A stretch of 64,000 nucleotides of DNA. Source: Aldrovandia affinis (Eukaryota > Chordata > Actinopteri > Notacanthiformes > Halosauridae). How positions within the stretch are numbered: position 1 is the stretch's first letter; each line of letters starts with the position of its first letter. Shown here piece by piece: positions 1-11,543 of this stretch. The notes under the pieces were generated by a model. That model did no database searches, was not told where the DNA came from, and saw only the letters and a list, made by a program, of their open reading frames with translations. The DNA lies in the NCBI GenBank assembly GCA_029706075.1, contig JAINUG010000114.1:310001-374000 (forward strand), read 5' to 3'. Both the position numbers and the translations under genes were made by a program.

Positions 1-181
1 TTACTCTCTGATTACAGGAGCTTTTACTGGACACAGACAGTCTACACCACCCACAATGCTCATATCTCCCCCTTTTCTCCAGACCACCCTGACTCTTTAT
101 GGGAATGTGCTCCGGTGGACTATAGAGTCTGAACACACACCCACGCACATGTGCGCACACACATGGGCACACATGCACACA

Positions 182-182
182 T

Positions 183-225
<43 letters not shown>

Positions 226-233
226 CAGACACA

Positions 234-292
<59 letters not shown>
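182..292. repeat. compound microsatellite (ACAG)n-(AC)n
   Basis: About ten ACAG units (183-224) pass into a long AC tract ending near 292. Reading frames across it are low-complexity artefacts. Confidence 0.97.
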
Positions 293-297
<5 letters not shown>

Positions 298-578
298 CCT
301 GGGACAAATACGTATTTGAACTAATTAAACTCTTTAGATGACAGTAAAATATGAAAACACTGAGAAATCCCTGAGAATTTGAAATGAAACGTCCAATCAT
401 ATGACAAAATGTTGTTCTGAATATTGGTGAAAATTCTTCTTTTTAAAATGTCAGTAATCTGCTGGAATTTTACTGCTGTACAAGGGGTTAAAATATCTCA
501 AATAATTATTTGCCCCAGGTCTGACTCAAACACAGACGCATACATGCACACAATCACACACACAATTGATTGCGTAAT

Positions 579-579
<1 letters not shown>

Positions 580-625
<46 letters not shown>
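580..625. repeat. compound microsatellite (AC)n-(AT)n
   Basis: A short AC run near 580-596 passes directly into an alternating AT run that ends at about 625. Confidence 0.95.
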
Positions 626-627
<2 letters not shown>

Positions 628-668
628 TAACTGACACACATGATCAAACTCACAAATTCTCAATGCTT

Positions 669-670
<2 letters not shown>

Positions 671-729
<59 letters not shown>

Positions 730-778
730 CACACTCACACTCACACTCACACTCACACTCACACTCACACACTCACAC
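671..778. repeat. (AC)n followed by (ACACTC)n hexamer array
   Basis: An AC tract of about 50 bases becomes a regular six-base repeat, ACACTC, from about 720. In the gene's direction the array starts about 52 bases after the donor of the large tail exon. Confidence 0.95.
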
Positions 779-830
779 AACTCACACAACTCAACACAGG
801 CTTTCAGGCTTGGGATGGGTGTAGGCTCAC

Positions 831-1714
831 CTGAGGAGCTCTTGGAGAGTGGGCTGGCCTTTCCGGCATGCCCATGTCCCACGGAGCCCTGCAGCGTGCC
901 ATAGTGTGACCCGCCATCTGATCCCCCGGAGCTGGCGTGAGACGCCCTGCTGTGGTCTTTGAGGGAACCAGAGGAGCGCTGATACCAGCACCGCAGTTCG
1001 TCCGAAACCGCTGTCCTGCTCGCCCCGCCCCCTCCCCCACTGCCCTCACGCCCCAGGGAGGGAGTCCGTACAATCTGCGAGCGGGACGGTGTGAGGCGCC
1101 CGCTCCCACCCTCGCCCCCATCCTCCGCCCCGTGCCAGCCCTCCTTGTACATGCCCCCAGCCGTGTAGGAGTTGGAGGTCTTAAACTGGGCCTTGACGCT
1201 GTAGTGGCCCTCCTGGTCGCTCTCCAGGCTGCGCACCACCACTGGCGCGGTGCTGCCCTCGATGTACAGCGGGTACTCCTTGATGCGGTACTGGGAGGAC
1301 GGCTGGCTCTGGCTGTGCATGTACACCCCATGGTGCCCGCCGCTGCTGCCCACGCCGTTCTTGGCTGCCAGGTTGGGCATGCTGCCCGAGTTGGAGGAGC
1401 CCAGCTGGCCAGCCGACTTGTGGCGCTGCCGCTGCCGCTGCCGTGCCTTGGATGGCGAGTCCTCGGCCAGGGTGGAGTAGTTGGGGTTGCCAGTGGCGGG
1501 GTAGTAGTGCTCTGAGCTGGAGTGACTGGTGCAGGAGGAGCAGTCGTCCAGGGGGTCCGAGCCGTTGCTGCTCCGGGTCCCTGGTATGCAGAAGTCTGGG
1601 CTGCCCATCTCGTTCTCAGAGCCCAGCAGCTTGCCCTGTGACTCCAGGCTAGAGCTCCGGTTCCTAAAGTGCTGTGCCAGGCTGTGCAGTCGCGTGGGGC
1701 TGAGGTCCACAGAC
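831..1714 (-). CDS. frmd4a: frmd4a large penultimate-type exon, C-terminal tail
   Basis: This 884-base GC-rich exon encodes about 295 residues of the C-terminal tail. Recognisable FRMD4A blocks in order are VDLSPTRLHSLAQHF, SSLESQGKLLGSENE, CSSCTSHSSSEHYYP, SPSKARQRQRQR, SQYRIKEYPLYIEG, VVVRSLESDQEGHYSVKAQF, GRLTPSRSQIVRTPSLGREG and AVSDELRCWYQRSSG. The RQ repeat is encoded by a short hexanucleotide run near 1430-1445. The last part is Gly/Ser-rich and diverges from the mammalian protein. The acceptor is CTCTAG and the donor CAG|GTGAGC at 830; the exon ends in phase 1, so at least one more coding exon lies left of the window. The open frame continues past the donor into CA-repeat intron, which is not coding. 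Confidence 0.95.
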
Positions 1715-1984
1715 CTAGAGGGGCAGGGAAAGGACAGAAACAAGGGGAGGGGAAGAAAGGGAAGGAGAAGTGAAGATGGAGTGGATGAGAGAAGCAATTC
1801 CAGCAATGATATTTCTCTATTTCGCATATTTCTGATAATAAGTATTGGACCAGAGGCCCGCGCATGCACACACACACTCACACACATACATATATCATTT
1901 GAAGAGTATGTGATACCATTTCAAGAGTATGGTTTGGTAATCTCTCAGCCCCACTTCCACTACAGTGATGGGTGGGTGGCTGAC

Positions 1985-2149
1985 CTGGTGGAGTGGACGT
2001 AGTGTGGGGCCCGGGTCCTCAGGTCGGGGGTGGAGGGCATGCTAGACTGGGAGTTCCAGTGGGGCAGGCTCCTGATGGGGCTGCTCTGCAGGGAGTTACT
2101 CCCTCCTGCCTCCGTGCAGCTCCCTGTACTGGGGAACCTCCTGTGACTG
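1985..2149 (-). CDS. frmd4a: frmd4a exon, serine-rich tail
   Basis: The exon encodes SHRRFPSTGSCTEAGGSNSL, QSSPIRSLPHWNSQSSMPST and PDLRTRAPHYVHST, closely matching FRMD4A. Several SP and RSxS-like sites could be phosphorylated. The acceptor is TGCAG, with a possible alternative acceptor three bases downstream (CAGCAG); the upstream one keeps the Ser found in mammals. The donor GTCAGC is non-optimal. It is phase 2 at both ends. Confidence 0.96.
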
Positions 2150-2666
2150 CTGCAGAGCAGAGACACCCCTCAAACACAGCACTCCGAATGGGGAAATACT
2201 TTAAAAGGCACTTACAGTAGCCCTAGGAACAAAGCCCAGGGAAAGTGTCTGATTGAAACTAAAAACTAAAAACCTGGGCAAGGGCCACTGATTTTCATGG
2301 CAAGTCCAATTGATTAACAGTGCTAATTTTGAAACACATTTACTCTTCTCAGAATTCTTCAAATTGATTTAAAGATCAATTGTGATATAAATGTTAAAGG
2401 AATATAGATATGTATTTTTTTTGGAAGAGAACAGTTCTATGTGCCCTTTAAAATATATTTAGCATCAAACCCCCTCCAAAAAAGTCAAGAGAATGTGTAC
2501 TTTTGTTAGGACTGAATATAATATTTTAGGAGGTACAAACTCAAGGGTGGTGCTAACTGGGAGTCCTCAGTCGGTATGATCTGGCAGAGTTGGAGACATC
2601 CTGATTATTCTGGGACAACTCCCACAGTCTGAACCGGATTGTGCCCATGGCAAATGGAGGACCCAC

Positions 2667-2904
2667 CTGGGGTGACCGTGGGAAGAGCGCTTCTTGACCC
2701 GCTCATAAGGCTCGTCCAGCGAGGACTCGCTCCACTTCTTGGGCTTGATGGGTGACTTGTCATAGTCGGTGCGCTGGTAGTGCAAGTGGCGGAGCCCCTC
2801 CAGGGACTGCGGAGGTGGGGGGCGGCTGTGCGAGGGCGGGCGGGGTGGCAGGCCCCTGTGGGGGGAGGCGGCGGGCGAGAACGTAACCGTCCCCTGAGGG
2901 TCGT
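2667..2904 (-). CDS. frmd4a: frmd4a exon, proline-rich tail
   Basis: The exon encodes DPQGTVTFSPAASPHRGLPP, RPPSHSRPPPPQSLEGLRHL, HYQRTDYDKSPIKPKKWSES and SLDEPYERVKKRSSHGHP. The PPRPP and RPPPPQ runs are candidate SH3- or WW-binding motifs. This is part of the low-complexity tail that in FRMD4A helps target adherens junctions. The acceptor is CTCAG and the donor GTGGGT. It starts in phase 1 and ends in phase 2. Confidence 0.97.
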
Positions 2905-3425
2905 CTGAGAAACACACAAAAGGGCTACCTGAGTACTTGGCACATGACAAGACCTAATCATCTAATTATATGTCAAACTGGTGTGGCTTGAATTGAGAAC
3001 AGCAGGTAATCCCAGCACTAAGGAAATGTTTGACAGTCTAGAAGGTCGTATGTCGAGTCTGTCACATACATCTCTGCAAGTGACCAGATAAACGGAGATA
3101 TGTCCATAAATGGTACTGTTACACAAATCAAACTGCTGTAATGACATTCAAGCCAATGACAACAAAGTACAATAGCTCTCTCAATATTACTCTTTTTCTT
3201 CTCCTGCCCTCTCTCTCACTTTCCTCCCCATCTCTTCCCATGAACTCTGTCCATGTCACATGTAACTATATATGTCCACTGCATCCTCTGAAGCAGCTAC
3301 TTTACTCTCGTGTAGAAGGGCAATTAAAACTGGAGATCAATAGGGACAACGACTGAAAAACAGCCACAAACAGCAAAGAGCATCCTCATCAAATTGATCA
3401 ATCAGCCACCAAAGTAATCATATAC

Positions 3426-3482
3426 CGTCATCGAGGACGAGGGCGTCCGACAGGGAGCTGTCTTCAGAACCCAAATTCGCCT
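3426..3482 (-). CDS. frmd4a: frmd4a exon, acidic linker (57 bp)
   Basis: The exon encodes the rest of a Glu codon, then ANLGSEDSSLSDALVLDD and one base of the next codon, matching the acidic SEDSSLSDALVLED stretch of FRMD4A. The acceptor is TCGCAG. The donor GTATAT is weaker than those of the other exons. Because the exon is 57 bases and phase 1 at both ends, it could be skipped without a frame change; whether that happens is unknown. Confidence 0.95.
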
Positions 3483-3647
3483 CTGCGAAGAAAAACAGGG
3501 ACATCAACTAAAATACATGACCAAAATCAATAGAAATTTTCTCTTTGAATATTAAAATTTATAATTTATTTTTTTATATTCCCCTGCTATTAAATAATGG
3601 CGTGACTCAGGACCACAAATCTACCTACAGTAGACACTGCTCCTGGT

Positions 3648-3735
3648 GCTTATATAAGAACATAAGAATACATAATGACAAACAGACCGTTCGGCCCACC
3701 TAGGCTCAGTATACCAAGTGAGCGCCACAAAAATG
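3648..3735 (-). mobile_element. CR1-like LINE 3' end relic
   Basis: The text around AAGAACATAAGAATACAT and CCGTTCGGCCCA matches the 3' end of the larger CR1-like copy at 31276. Only about 90 bases of the 3' terminus are present, diverged from the other copies. Confidence 0.75.
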
Positions 3736-4585
3736 GTACAGGTCCGCAGTTTCTGATGATAGGGTCTGCGTTAAGCCAAATTTGTGCCACCTTGCGGATG
3801 TTATGTATACGTTGATGATGAAGAGTAAAGTACTAATAGTGTATGCACCTATACCTTCTACCCATTGAGTACTAATGTAATAATGAAGCTTTATTCATGT
3901 GACCAAATATTTGCACAATAATTACCAGAATACCTGTCCACCATATTCAAATAGACATGCTGATTCCACTATGACCCATCATATCCATATCATTCTCACA
4001 CTACCATTAGTGTTGGAAACAGCCAATCTCTGTCCACAATAGCAGATGGGTTTTTAAGTTTTTCTGCTCATCTAATCTCCCCAGTGAAATTTTTTTTTTT
4101 ACAGCCATCAAAATGTTATTCTGATTTTTATTTTTCAACAATGTCTATTCAATGAAATGCCGCTCGGTAAAAGTATTTGACCTCCCACTGATTTCAACTC
4201 AACTTTGAAAACAAAGGCAGGAAATGTATATTTTATTGTTACTCTGCCCTTTGCCCGTATTTTATAAATCACCATGGCATATTAAAAGAACAACCTGAGA
4301 GAGTAAAAACTTTTAAAAGTGCAGTGAGATTGCCTGGAATATGAACAAGCAGTTTTATAAGACTTCTATTTCATCTTTGAAGGTTAGATTCCATGTTAAG
4401 CAAATGGGGCTCTAATGGAAAACTTACATGGTAGTCTAATATTGGAACATTTTACTACAAGATTAATCATGTGATGTGCCTAAGCCAATCGGAGTGGAAA
4501 GCGAGGTGCAGTTCTGGAATGAAACATGATACTTTCTGATACTCAGGGTCTAGTGGCAGTGTGGTTGGCTCACCCTGGGACTCAC
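3736..4585. other. frmd4a intron, unique sequence
   Basis: AT-rich intronic sequence of about 850 bases with no recognised gene or repeat apart from the CR1 relic just to its left. Confidence 0.6.
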
Positions 4586-4817
4586 CCTCAATGATGAGAG
4601 ATGCCCTCTGTGTGGGCTTCTTGCCGGAGCGGACCCGGTACTCGTTGATGGCGTTCTCGATGTCCTGCAGCTTCTTCAGGGCATTCAGATAGGAAGACTT
4701 CCTCTGCTTTTTCAGCTTCTTGCTGCTGACGTGGGGGTCGCTGGCCAGCCGCCGCGCCGCCTCTGTGATCTGGGACTGGATGGCAAACTCCCGCTCCAGC
4801 CTCTCCAGCTCCTCCTC
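4586..4817 (-). CDS. frmd4a: frmd4a exon, end of CUPID coiled coil
   Basis: Translation gives EEELERLEREFAIQSQITEA, ARRLASDPHVSSKKLKKQRK, SSYLNALKKLQDIENAINEY and RVRSGKKPTQRASLIIE. The first part looks like a coiled coil, and the KKLKKQRK stretch is strongly basic. The segment closes the cytohesin-binding region. Relative to the human protein as I recall it there is one extra Ser in DPHVSSKK. The acceptor is CGTAG and the donor GTGAGT; the exon ends in phase 1. Confidence 0.97.
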
Positions 4818-6333
4818 CTACGAGAAACACACATGCACACACACTTGCATATTACAGACATAAGTCAGACACAGATGGAAACGAATGTAACAAACACATA
4901 ATCAGGCCCTGTCAAATACACCCCTCACATGGGCCCTGGCCTGGCACTACCCAGTACACTCTAGATTACCCCCCTCCCCCAAAAGCCAACCTGAAAAAAA
5001 CGAAGCAAAAATAACAAACAAACACAATCAGGCTCCGTCCCGTTCACACTCAGTTTAAGAAAGCACTGCCAATAGACACTGTTCAGTTTGAGGACTGAAT
5101 GGATCAGCTAATATTGCCAGTCCACTTCTAAAAAGTAGCAAAACATTTTTTGCTTCACTCACAGCATAAGCTATGTCAAACGGGTCAATTAAAATCGCTG
5201 GTCAAATAAATCTAAGTCTTATTTATCACTTGTTCTCTTCAAAAACAAAAGAATAAAAAAATGTTTTATATACAACTCTCAACTCTCTTTCATGAGTCAG
5301 TTAGGATTATTTCAAATTCTCTACTGGGGTGCTGATTTTTGGCTTCTTCAAATCTTTTATCTCGTTAAAAAACTCACAGCTGGTTCTAAAAATATCCTGT
5401 GATACGTATCATGACCGCTTGCCATATTCCACTGGCATATTTTTCGAAAACAATAAACCACTCTAAAAAATAGACCTGAAATGAGATCAGGCTCTGTAGA
5501 AAGGGGGTGGGGGGTTGTTTGTGCAGCAATTGCAGTTCTTTCTTGGATCTCCGGCTCTCTCACGCATCTGAGTTGGATGGCCACACTGTCAATGACCTCA
5601 GCTCTAGGGCAGAAACCCAGAGAAGAGGAGCAGAGTGGCCAGTGAGGTTAGGCTCGGCACAGACAGAAGTGGAAAAGAACAGTGGAGAGGTCCCAGTAAG
5701 CGTGGTCATACTCTCGATGGGTCACACACAGATAGCTACCTTACATGATTGGAATCCCCAAAATCAGCACTCTTCTTGAGTGCGTTCAGAACAGCTTCTC
5801 CTATGTCAGATAAATGTCTGACTTGCCTCAATTCACTGTCCACAAATGCGTGTTTGGCATAAGCTGGGTAACAACAGACCATCATTCTGTTTCTGTGCCT
5901 TGGCTTTGTTTCAAGGCACACAAAACCCACTATCACCACATGCAATGATGAACATGAGGCTGCCTATTTTTGGAAAGGCACACTCATAATTGTGGAAAGA
6001 GTTGGTATCAGTGATGACTTAAGGTTCAAATGGGCAGGATGAATCCACTTCTTGCTAGGGCAAGTATCAGCATTATAATTCTTGTTATTAAACAAATAAA
6101 TAAATATATATCCTGTTCCACACAGTGAATTAGGGAAAGAAAAATCAGGGTGTGATTATTCAAATAGACAATCTTTGACACAGCAGAATACTGGAAATGC
6201 AAATCCCAAATAGCTGATCAAAAGATGGTCCATTTAAATGCAGGAAGAGGAACATGTTCAACATGTTGAAAAGGCCCTATTGGAAAGGTCAAAGGTTGTG
6301 GGGAGGGAGGTTGTTGAGGTGCTGATCTCTCAC
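4818..6333. other. frmd4a intron, unique sequence
   Basis: About 1.5 kb of intron with a short CA-rich patch (4826-4850) before the acceptor of the exon at 4586-4817. No mobile element or conserved coding block was recognised. Confidence 0.6.
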
Positions 6334-6456
6334 CTCTCCCTTTGGCAGTATCTTCTGTTCATCCAGTTTGTATGCTGTGCCAATCTTGCGGCGAACAGTT
6401 GGAGCCTCCTCACCCGGGTCCAGGGGGTACTCCTTGGGCAGCTTGCCAGTGAGCTC
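6334..6456 (-). CDS. frmd4a: frmd4a exon, CUPID region
   Basis: Forty-one codons read ELTGKLPKEYPLDPGEEAPT, VRRKIGTAYKLDEQKILPKG and E. This is the conserved proline-containing centre of the CUPID region. The acceptor is AATCAG and the donor GTGAGA. It is phase 0 at both ends, so skipping would stay in frame. Confidence 0.97.
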
Positions 6457-6788
6457 CTGATTCAGGGACAGAGATGGGCAGGAGACAACCCAAATTCTCA
6501 GGTTAACTAAACAGTCACATAACAAGTCGATCTATGCTAAAGGACACGGAACATTAAAACTTTGATTGTTTCACAAAAAAGAAATCACAGCTATGCATAG
6601 CAGTTCTTAAATGAAAGCAAGAGGGTGATACCCTTTTTAAATATTGAAACCTTGTGTTATAATTTCCAGTGCATTGTATACACACAAAAGAGGCCAATCA
6701 TAGATGTTCTGCTCGTAGAAGTAAAACATCCCACAAATGATGTGGTCCTCCCTCCTGAAAGTAGTGCTGTCATGCCCCGGGTCCTTAC

Positions 6789-6922
6789 CGCCTCTCGGAT
6801 GCAGATGTTCTTGAGCTCCTCCAGTCGCTGGCGCAGCGTCTCCTCCAGGGCTTCCTGTCTGGCCTTGAGCGCAGTCAGCATGTCCTTCTTGGCGGTCTGG
6901 GAGCTGTCAGACTCCTGGGAAC
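6789..6922 (-). CDS. frmd4a: frmd4a exon, start of CUPID coiled coil
   Basis: The exon encodes SQESDSSQTAKKDMLTALKA, RQEALEETLRQRLEELKNIC and IREA. Heptad-like leucines and charged residues suggest a coiled coil. This begins the CUPID (DUF3338) region shared by FRMD4A, FRMD4B and INAVA, which is known to bind cytohesins. The acceptor is TGACAG and the donor GTAAGG. It starts in phase 1 and ends in phase 0. Confidence 0.97.
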
Positions 6923-9900
6923 CTGTCAATACACACTTCCTTTTTTCAGCCTGCCCTGCTAACAATGCACTGACATCTGCAATAAAGCTCAAAACTCAAT
7001 TCCAGCCAACGACCTCTGGAGAAACTGCCACTGGCGGTCTCGCGCTCTTTTCATACATACAACTATCCCAAGGAGAAGCAGCAAACCTGACATTAACGAT
7101 AAGAACAAATCATTCCAGACAAAAGCCTTCACAAAGACACATCATGCCCCAGGATCAGGTGGTACCGATTGAGGCTTTGGTTGAAATGCTATCCCCGTCA
7201 TTCTGAATAGAGTGGAAAGGGAAATGTGACTTTCTCTCTGGAACAGGGGTTGAGTGGTGCAGCCTAAGATCTTATGAGACATCACAACGCAGGACCAGGC
7301 AGAGCATCGCTGCTTGTGAGTGGAGCTTTTAAGAAAGTGGGTATGGCTTTTGATAAGGATGCCGTGGCCTAGAGGGAAGGGGCAGGGCGCAGCTCAGGAC
7401 TCAGCCCTGACACACACACACCTAAAGACCCCTGTGTCAGAGAACTTAAGACAAAGCCTCCAAAACATTTTTCACTGTTCACCTGTCCCAGATGGACCAT
7501 TACTCAGTGTGGCCTCTCCAAAAAAACATTAAATGGACACTAGGAACAAAGCTGCACGTCATTATTTTTCCAAGTGCATGGACAATTTATTGGCTATTTC
7601 GATAAATGTTACATTTAGTCATGGTGTATGAATATTTCCAAAACAAATGGCATGTTTTTAAAAAACAAAACAATAAATTAATTAATGTTTAAATATTGCA
7701 TATAAAACACCAAAAGTGATAAGAGCTTTAGGCTCAATTTATATTCACCAAACTACCTAAAAGCAACAATTCACAAAGACTACTAGTTAGATGGAACTGC
7801 TTCTAATGCAAATATTAAATGATATTAACATGGTTGTGCATGCCGTATTTCACAGAACTCTTGTTCCACAGAATATGAAAGCATTAGTATATTGTGAGGG
7901 CTGGAAAAGAAACAAGCATGTTATTGTGACACAGGGTCAACAGGACACATCCGTTTAGACACTTTGTGCATACACAGACGTTGAGCTGTTCGGTGAGTAC
8001 AAAATAAGGTGTATGACTAACATGGGATATCCGTCGGCCAGATACCAAGGCCTTGCCCAGGAGGCTAAGTGTCAACAGCACTTCCTGAGGAGAGGGGATT
8101 TACATAAGGGGAAATTAATGGCACACTCATCCATTACCATAAATGTCTGCAAGGAAAATGACCGGACGGTGTTAACCGTGCTCCCTGGAGCCACTTGATT
8201 TAAACCAGGGCTCATCTCTATGTGACAGGTAACTGGCCATGTATACCGAATGTTAGAGCTCGAACTCCATGGGTGTTGAGGGAGGATAGCGGTTTCCTGT
8301 GATCGCCCAGGTTGGTGCGGTCGAGGGCGAACGGTCATATTTAACTATGACAGGCGGTGGGGGTCTGGGGCACGGTGTTACCTCATGGTTATGGATTCTC
8401 TGGGAACCACACACTCTTGTTGGTCTGCCAGAGAAAAAATGATTCCTCCTGTCTGAGTGCACATGGTGACCTTGCTCTGCAATCGGTCAAGTGCTATTCT
8501 ACTTTCTGTCGCTGTCTAGAAAGCATTTGGTTTGGTATTCACACTGCCTGTGCAATTGGAAGCACCGGTATGGAAACGTTCACTGATGGAAGCACACAGT
8601 TCTTAGGGTATGGGAAAATCTAAGAATGTGCCTCTCCAGTAAGACGAGGAGCTAAGCAAGCTACCCGCATCAAAAGGACAAGATTCCCTGACATGTCAGA
8701 ATTCACAGCAAGCAAACCTGGTCTTAAGGGGAACATTTGATTAATGTCTAAGGTACACAGTCCAGAAGAAACATTCTGCACCACACAACAAAAACTCTTG
8801 ATGTGCCCTTGATATTGCAGTATTAAAACCAACAGACTCTTCAACGCCAACCAATAACCTTACTTTTACTCAACCCCAAGCATGGCTTTTACAGATAAAG
8901 AGTGCCAACACAGTGCAGTCCTAAAGGTACTTCTCTGCTTTAATAAGAACAGACCCATTTCATTGTCTTGTCCGGTTCACAGCGGTTAATCTGTGGACGT
9001 CCTCGTGTGTGTAGTCTGCTCCAGGGGCATCAAAGAGGGCCGGTAATTAGGTGAAACAGTAGAGCAGGATATCATGCCCAAGGCTGGCCAGCTAATTTCA
9101 GTAATTACCCTCCTCTTAATGAGCTGATCAGCGAAGCGCTGGGTTTCTCATTACAACAATCACTAAACTAAGACCCAGCGGGTGAGATTTGCTGAGAATC
9201 TATCGCATTAATGTTAGTTTTAAAAGATCTGCAGCAGTGAAGCGTTTCTGTGACTGACGATAGTTTTTGCCATGTTAAGGGAATGGGGAAGTTTGTTCTT
9301 GACTAGTGGGTTTATTTGTTCATTCTACATTAGTGATTTGTCAATGATTGACAGTGGGGGCCTGGGTGTCTCCTTGCTGGTGTAAAAATCAATTTATCTC
9401 AAAGCAAGAGAGGTAATGAAGGACTCCTATATCTGACGAAGGCTTCAGGATACAACTTTGGGGGAACCTTAGGCAATTGGGGAAATCTCCACACAGCCAT
9501 TTTCAATAGCGTGAAGCTTAGGTTTGCAGTCTCTTAAGAAAGGAAAGAAGTGGGATTAAAACTGCCAGCATGAAGATTAATATTCATTTTAATCAATTAA
9601 GATTTACAAGACAATTGTCCTGTGGTTTTCTTATTTTGGGGGAAAATATATATACAATATCTGTTGCGACAAAAATAATAAAAATCGAGAAATTTAAACT
9701 ATGTCAAGGCAGATGAGAGACAAAACCAGCACTGTTATCTAACTCGGTGGTATGTGTAAATGTGGCAAAAATGCATGGTTGTAGAAGATACACAATAAAC
9801 CTCACTAACTTGCCTGTGCTAAGCTTCAGAGGCACCCTATTTCCCTGGGTGAGAATGATGGCCTGCTGTGTGAATCAGCTAACAGCCTAGCTCTTCTGAG

Positions 9901-11176
9901 ATTCAGGATGTTTGCTATGCTCTGCTGGAGGCCTTCATTCAGACTCTGTGGAGCTGTGTGCCCACCCGTCGGTGCACAAAGTTGGGACCAGCGCACCTCA
10001 TTTCCTCTTCAGGGCTCATGGGGCTCACAGTGGAACCGTGGCAGGGGCCCACTCCATGTTGGGGTCACAACCTGGTTCAGGGCCTCCTGCCTGCGGACTG
10101 AACCCGCGGGTCACCTGACTCTGGCAGGGGCACGAAGGCATTCTCCTGAAGTAACCACAGCTTCCTCCACACATGCCTGACTCCTTCTCTATACAAAGGA
10201 ATAGACTATACTCCCAAACAGAGGAACATAAACCTATGCACTGTTTCCTACTTTACACCCCAGGGCCATATAGCTGAGGATGAGGATGTCAGGCAGTTCC
10301 AGGATAAATAGAACTTCACTAAGGGAAGGGCACCGTCTGCATTCCCATTTAAACAACAAAAAAACTATTTCTAAACACAGCAACAATAACCTTGACTCCC
10401 TTGACTCTCTGCTCTGTGAAAACTTTCACACAACAGCCACTGATGCAGTTAAAATAAGTCTTGTTGAGTAAAAGGCTCTGCAAAAAATGCTATCCCAAAA
10501 GACATGAGGAATTTCCACACATTCCAAACTAGACCATCATCATTTGTTTGCAATTTTATGCCCGTACCTGTACTGATTCAATGGAATGTCATTGCTAGAC
10601 AGTCACTTGATAATGAATTGCTATGTGTGTAACGTGAATCTGAGGACTCACAGCCCCAGCAGACATACCTCCCTCTCACAACTGTCCCCTGTCCAATCCT
10701 CCCGCCCTACTTTATATGAGGGGAGAGGCTGCTTTCTCTGCACGTGTGGCCAATAAATAAGACGCGGTGATCCTTGCTTATGAAATAGAACCCTAATGAG
10801 AAAATATTAAACACAGCACTTCCCCTCAGGACCTCGCAGCTCAAACATGAAAACTGAAACCCAGACCTCCTTCCAAAATCAACACGGTGAAGTCAGAAGG
10901 CCCTCCAGTTATTTCACACACACTCATTTCCTTCTCCCATTGCAGCCATAGAAATCAAACCCAGACAATGGGAGCGTATTGCTTTCTTGAGTCCCTGATG
11001 TCTGTCCGCAACGGAACACATGCACAAGCTGTGTGTGAGCACAATGTCCTGTGGTCTTTGAAGGGGTGTCCTTCACCAAGTACATTATGCCAAATAATGG
11101 GACACAATGGGCTAAAGCACACCTGTATGCAGCTCTCCCACACGCACATAGAAAAACACTTAAGAGTGCAGTGAAG
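6923..11176. other. frmd4a 4.5-kb intron, mostly unique
   Basis: No recognisable mobile element was found across about 4.2 kb, unusual for this locus. The stretch near 8990-9230 contains several TAATTA/TTAATGA-type homeodomain-like words and short mixed-composition blocks, so it could be conserved regulatory sequence; that is inference only. Confidence 0.55.
8990..9230. promoter_or_regulatory. candidate conserved noncoding element
   Basis: The interval carries GGTAATTAGG, CAGTAATTACC, CTTAATGAGC and CATTAATG, i.e. clustered homeobox-type cores, in a non-repetitive background inside a repeat-poor intron. Conservation cannot be judged from one sequence, so the call is tentative. Confidence 0.25.
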
Positions 11177-11396
11177 AGTTCTGTTTCTGAAGGCCTGGTG
11201 TGTAACAGTGTATAATGCTGGTTCTGAAGGCCTGGTGTGTAACAGTGTATAGTTCTGGTTCTGAAGGCCTGGTGCATAACAGTGTATAGTTCTGTTTCTG
11301 AAGGTCTGGTGGAACAGTGTATAGTTCTGGTCCAGAAGGCCTGGTGTATAACAATGTAGAATTCTGGTTCTGAAGACCTGGTATATCCCTGCTTTG
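11177..11396. repeat. 37-bp minisatellite next to a 5' splice site
   Basis: Units begin near 11184, 11221, 11258, 11295, 11331 and 11367, a period of 36-37 bases. Each has the core CTGAAGGCCTGGTG followed by an AACAGTGTATA-type segment; outer copies are more diverged. The array ends within a few bases of the GTAAGC donor at 11401. Long minus-strand frames here are repeat artefacts. Confidence 0.95.
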
Positions 11397-11401
11397 CTTA
11401 C

Positions 11402-11543
11402 CAGATGATAGGAGACTCCCACTGCTCCCACTTATAATCTTGCCCTTGCTGCCCATGTTGGCCAGTTTTGAGGTCTTCAGTGTTCCAGTCTCCGTCAGGT
11501 CAATGGCGATCTCACTCAGGCTTCGTGCCGCATGAATTTTCGA
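11402..11543 (-). CDS. frmd4a: frmd4a exon, linker after FERM domain
   Basis: The exon encodes SKIHAARSLSEIAIDLTETG, TLKTSKLANMGSKGKIISGS and SGSLLSS plus one base. This is the linker between the FERM domain and the CUPID region in FRMD4A; it is serine-rich and probably flexible. The acceptor is TTCCAG and the donor GTAAGC. A 37-bp minisatellite begins almost directly after the donor. Confidence 0.97.

Larger units (their letters stand above)
1..830. other. frmd4a intron, microsatellite-rich
   Basis: Intron between the large tail exon and the terminal exon(s) outside the window. It is dominated by three simple-repeat tracts. No conserved coding block was recognised on the minus strand in 1-180 or 295-580. 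Confidence 0.8.
1715..3425. other. frmd4a short introns 1715-1984, 2150-2666, 2905-3425
   Basis: These short introns are AT-rich and apparently unique. No mobile element was recognised in them. The 1715-1984 intron has a purine-rich stretch (about 1715-1795) directly 5' of the tail exon's acceptor on the plus strand, which is the pyrimidine tract on the minus strand. Confidence 0.7.

Noticed and set aside
56-319. Open frames rich in Thr-His or Cys-Val repeats
   Set aside because: They are translations of (AC)n and (ACAG)n microsatellites; the same holds at 640-834, 47009-47444 and 51764-52075.
937-1515. A 192-residue plus-strand frame opposite the tail exon
   Set aside because: It is a GC-rich shadow of the real minus-strand coding frame, with no family resemblance.
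526-1887. A single 453-residue minus-strand frame through the tail exon
   Set aside because: Only 831-1714 is coding. The ends of the frame run into intron on the right and CA/TA microsatellite on the left; splice signals and FRMD4A homology set the borders.
11160-11456. Repetitive open frames on the minus strand
   Set aside because: They arise from the 37-bp minisatellite, which is not a multiple of three and gives three similar open frames.
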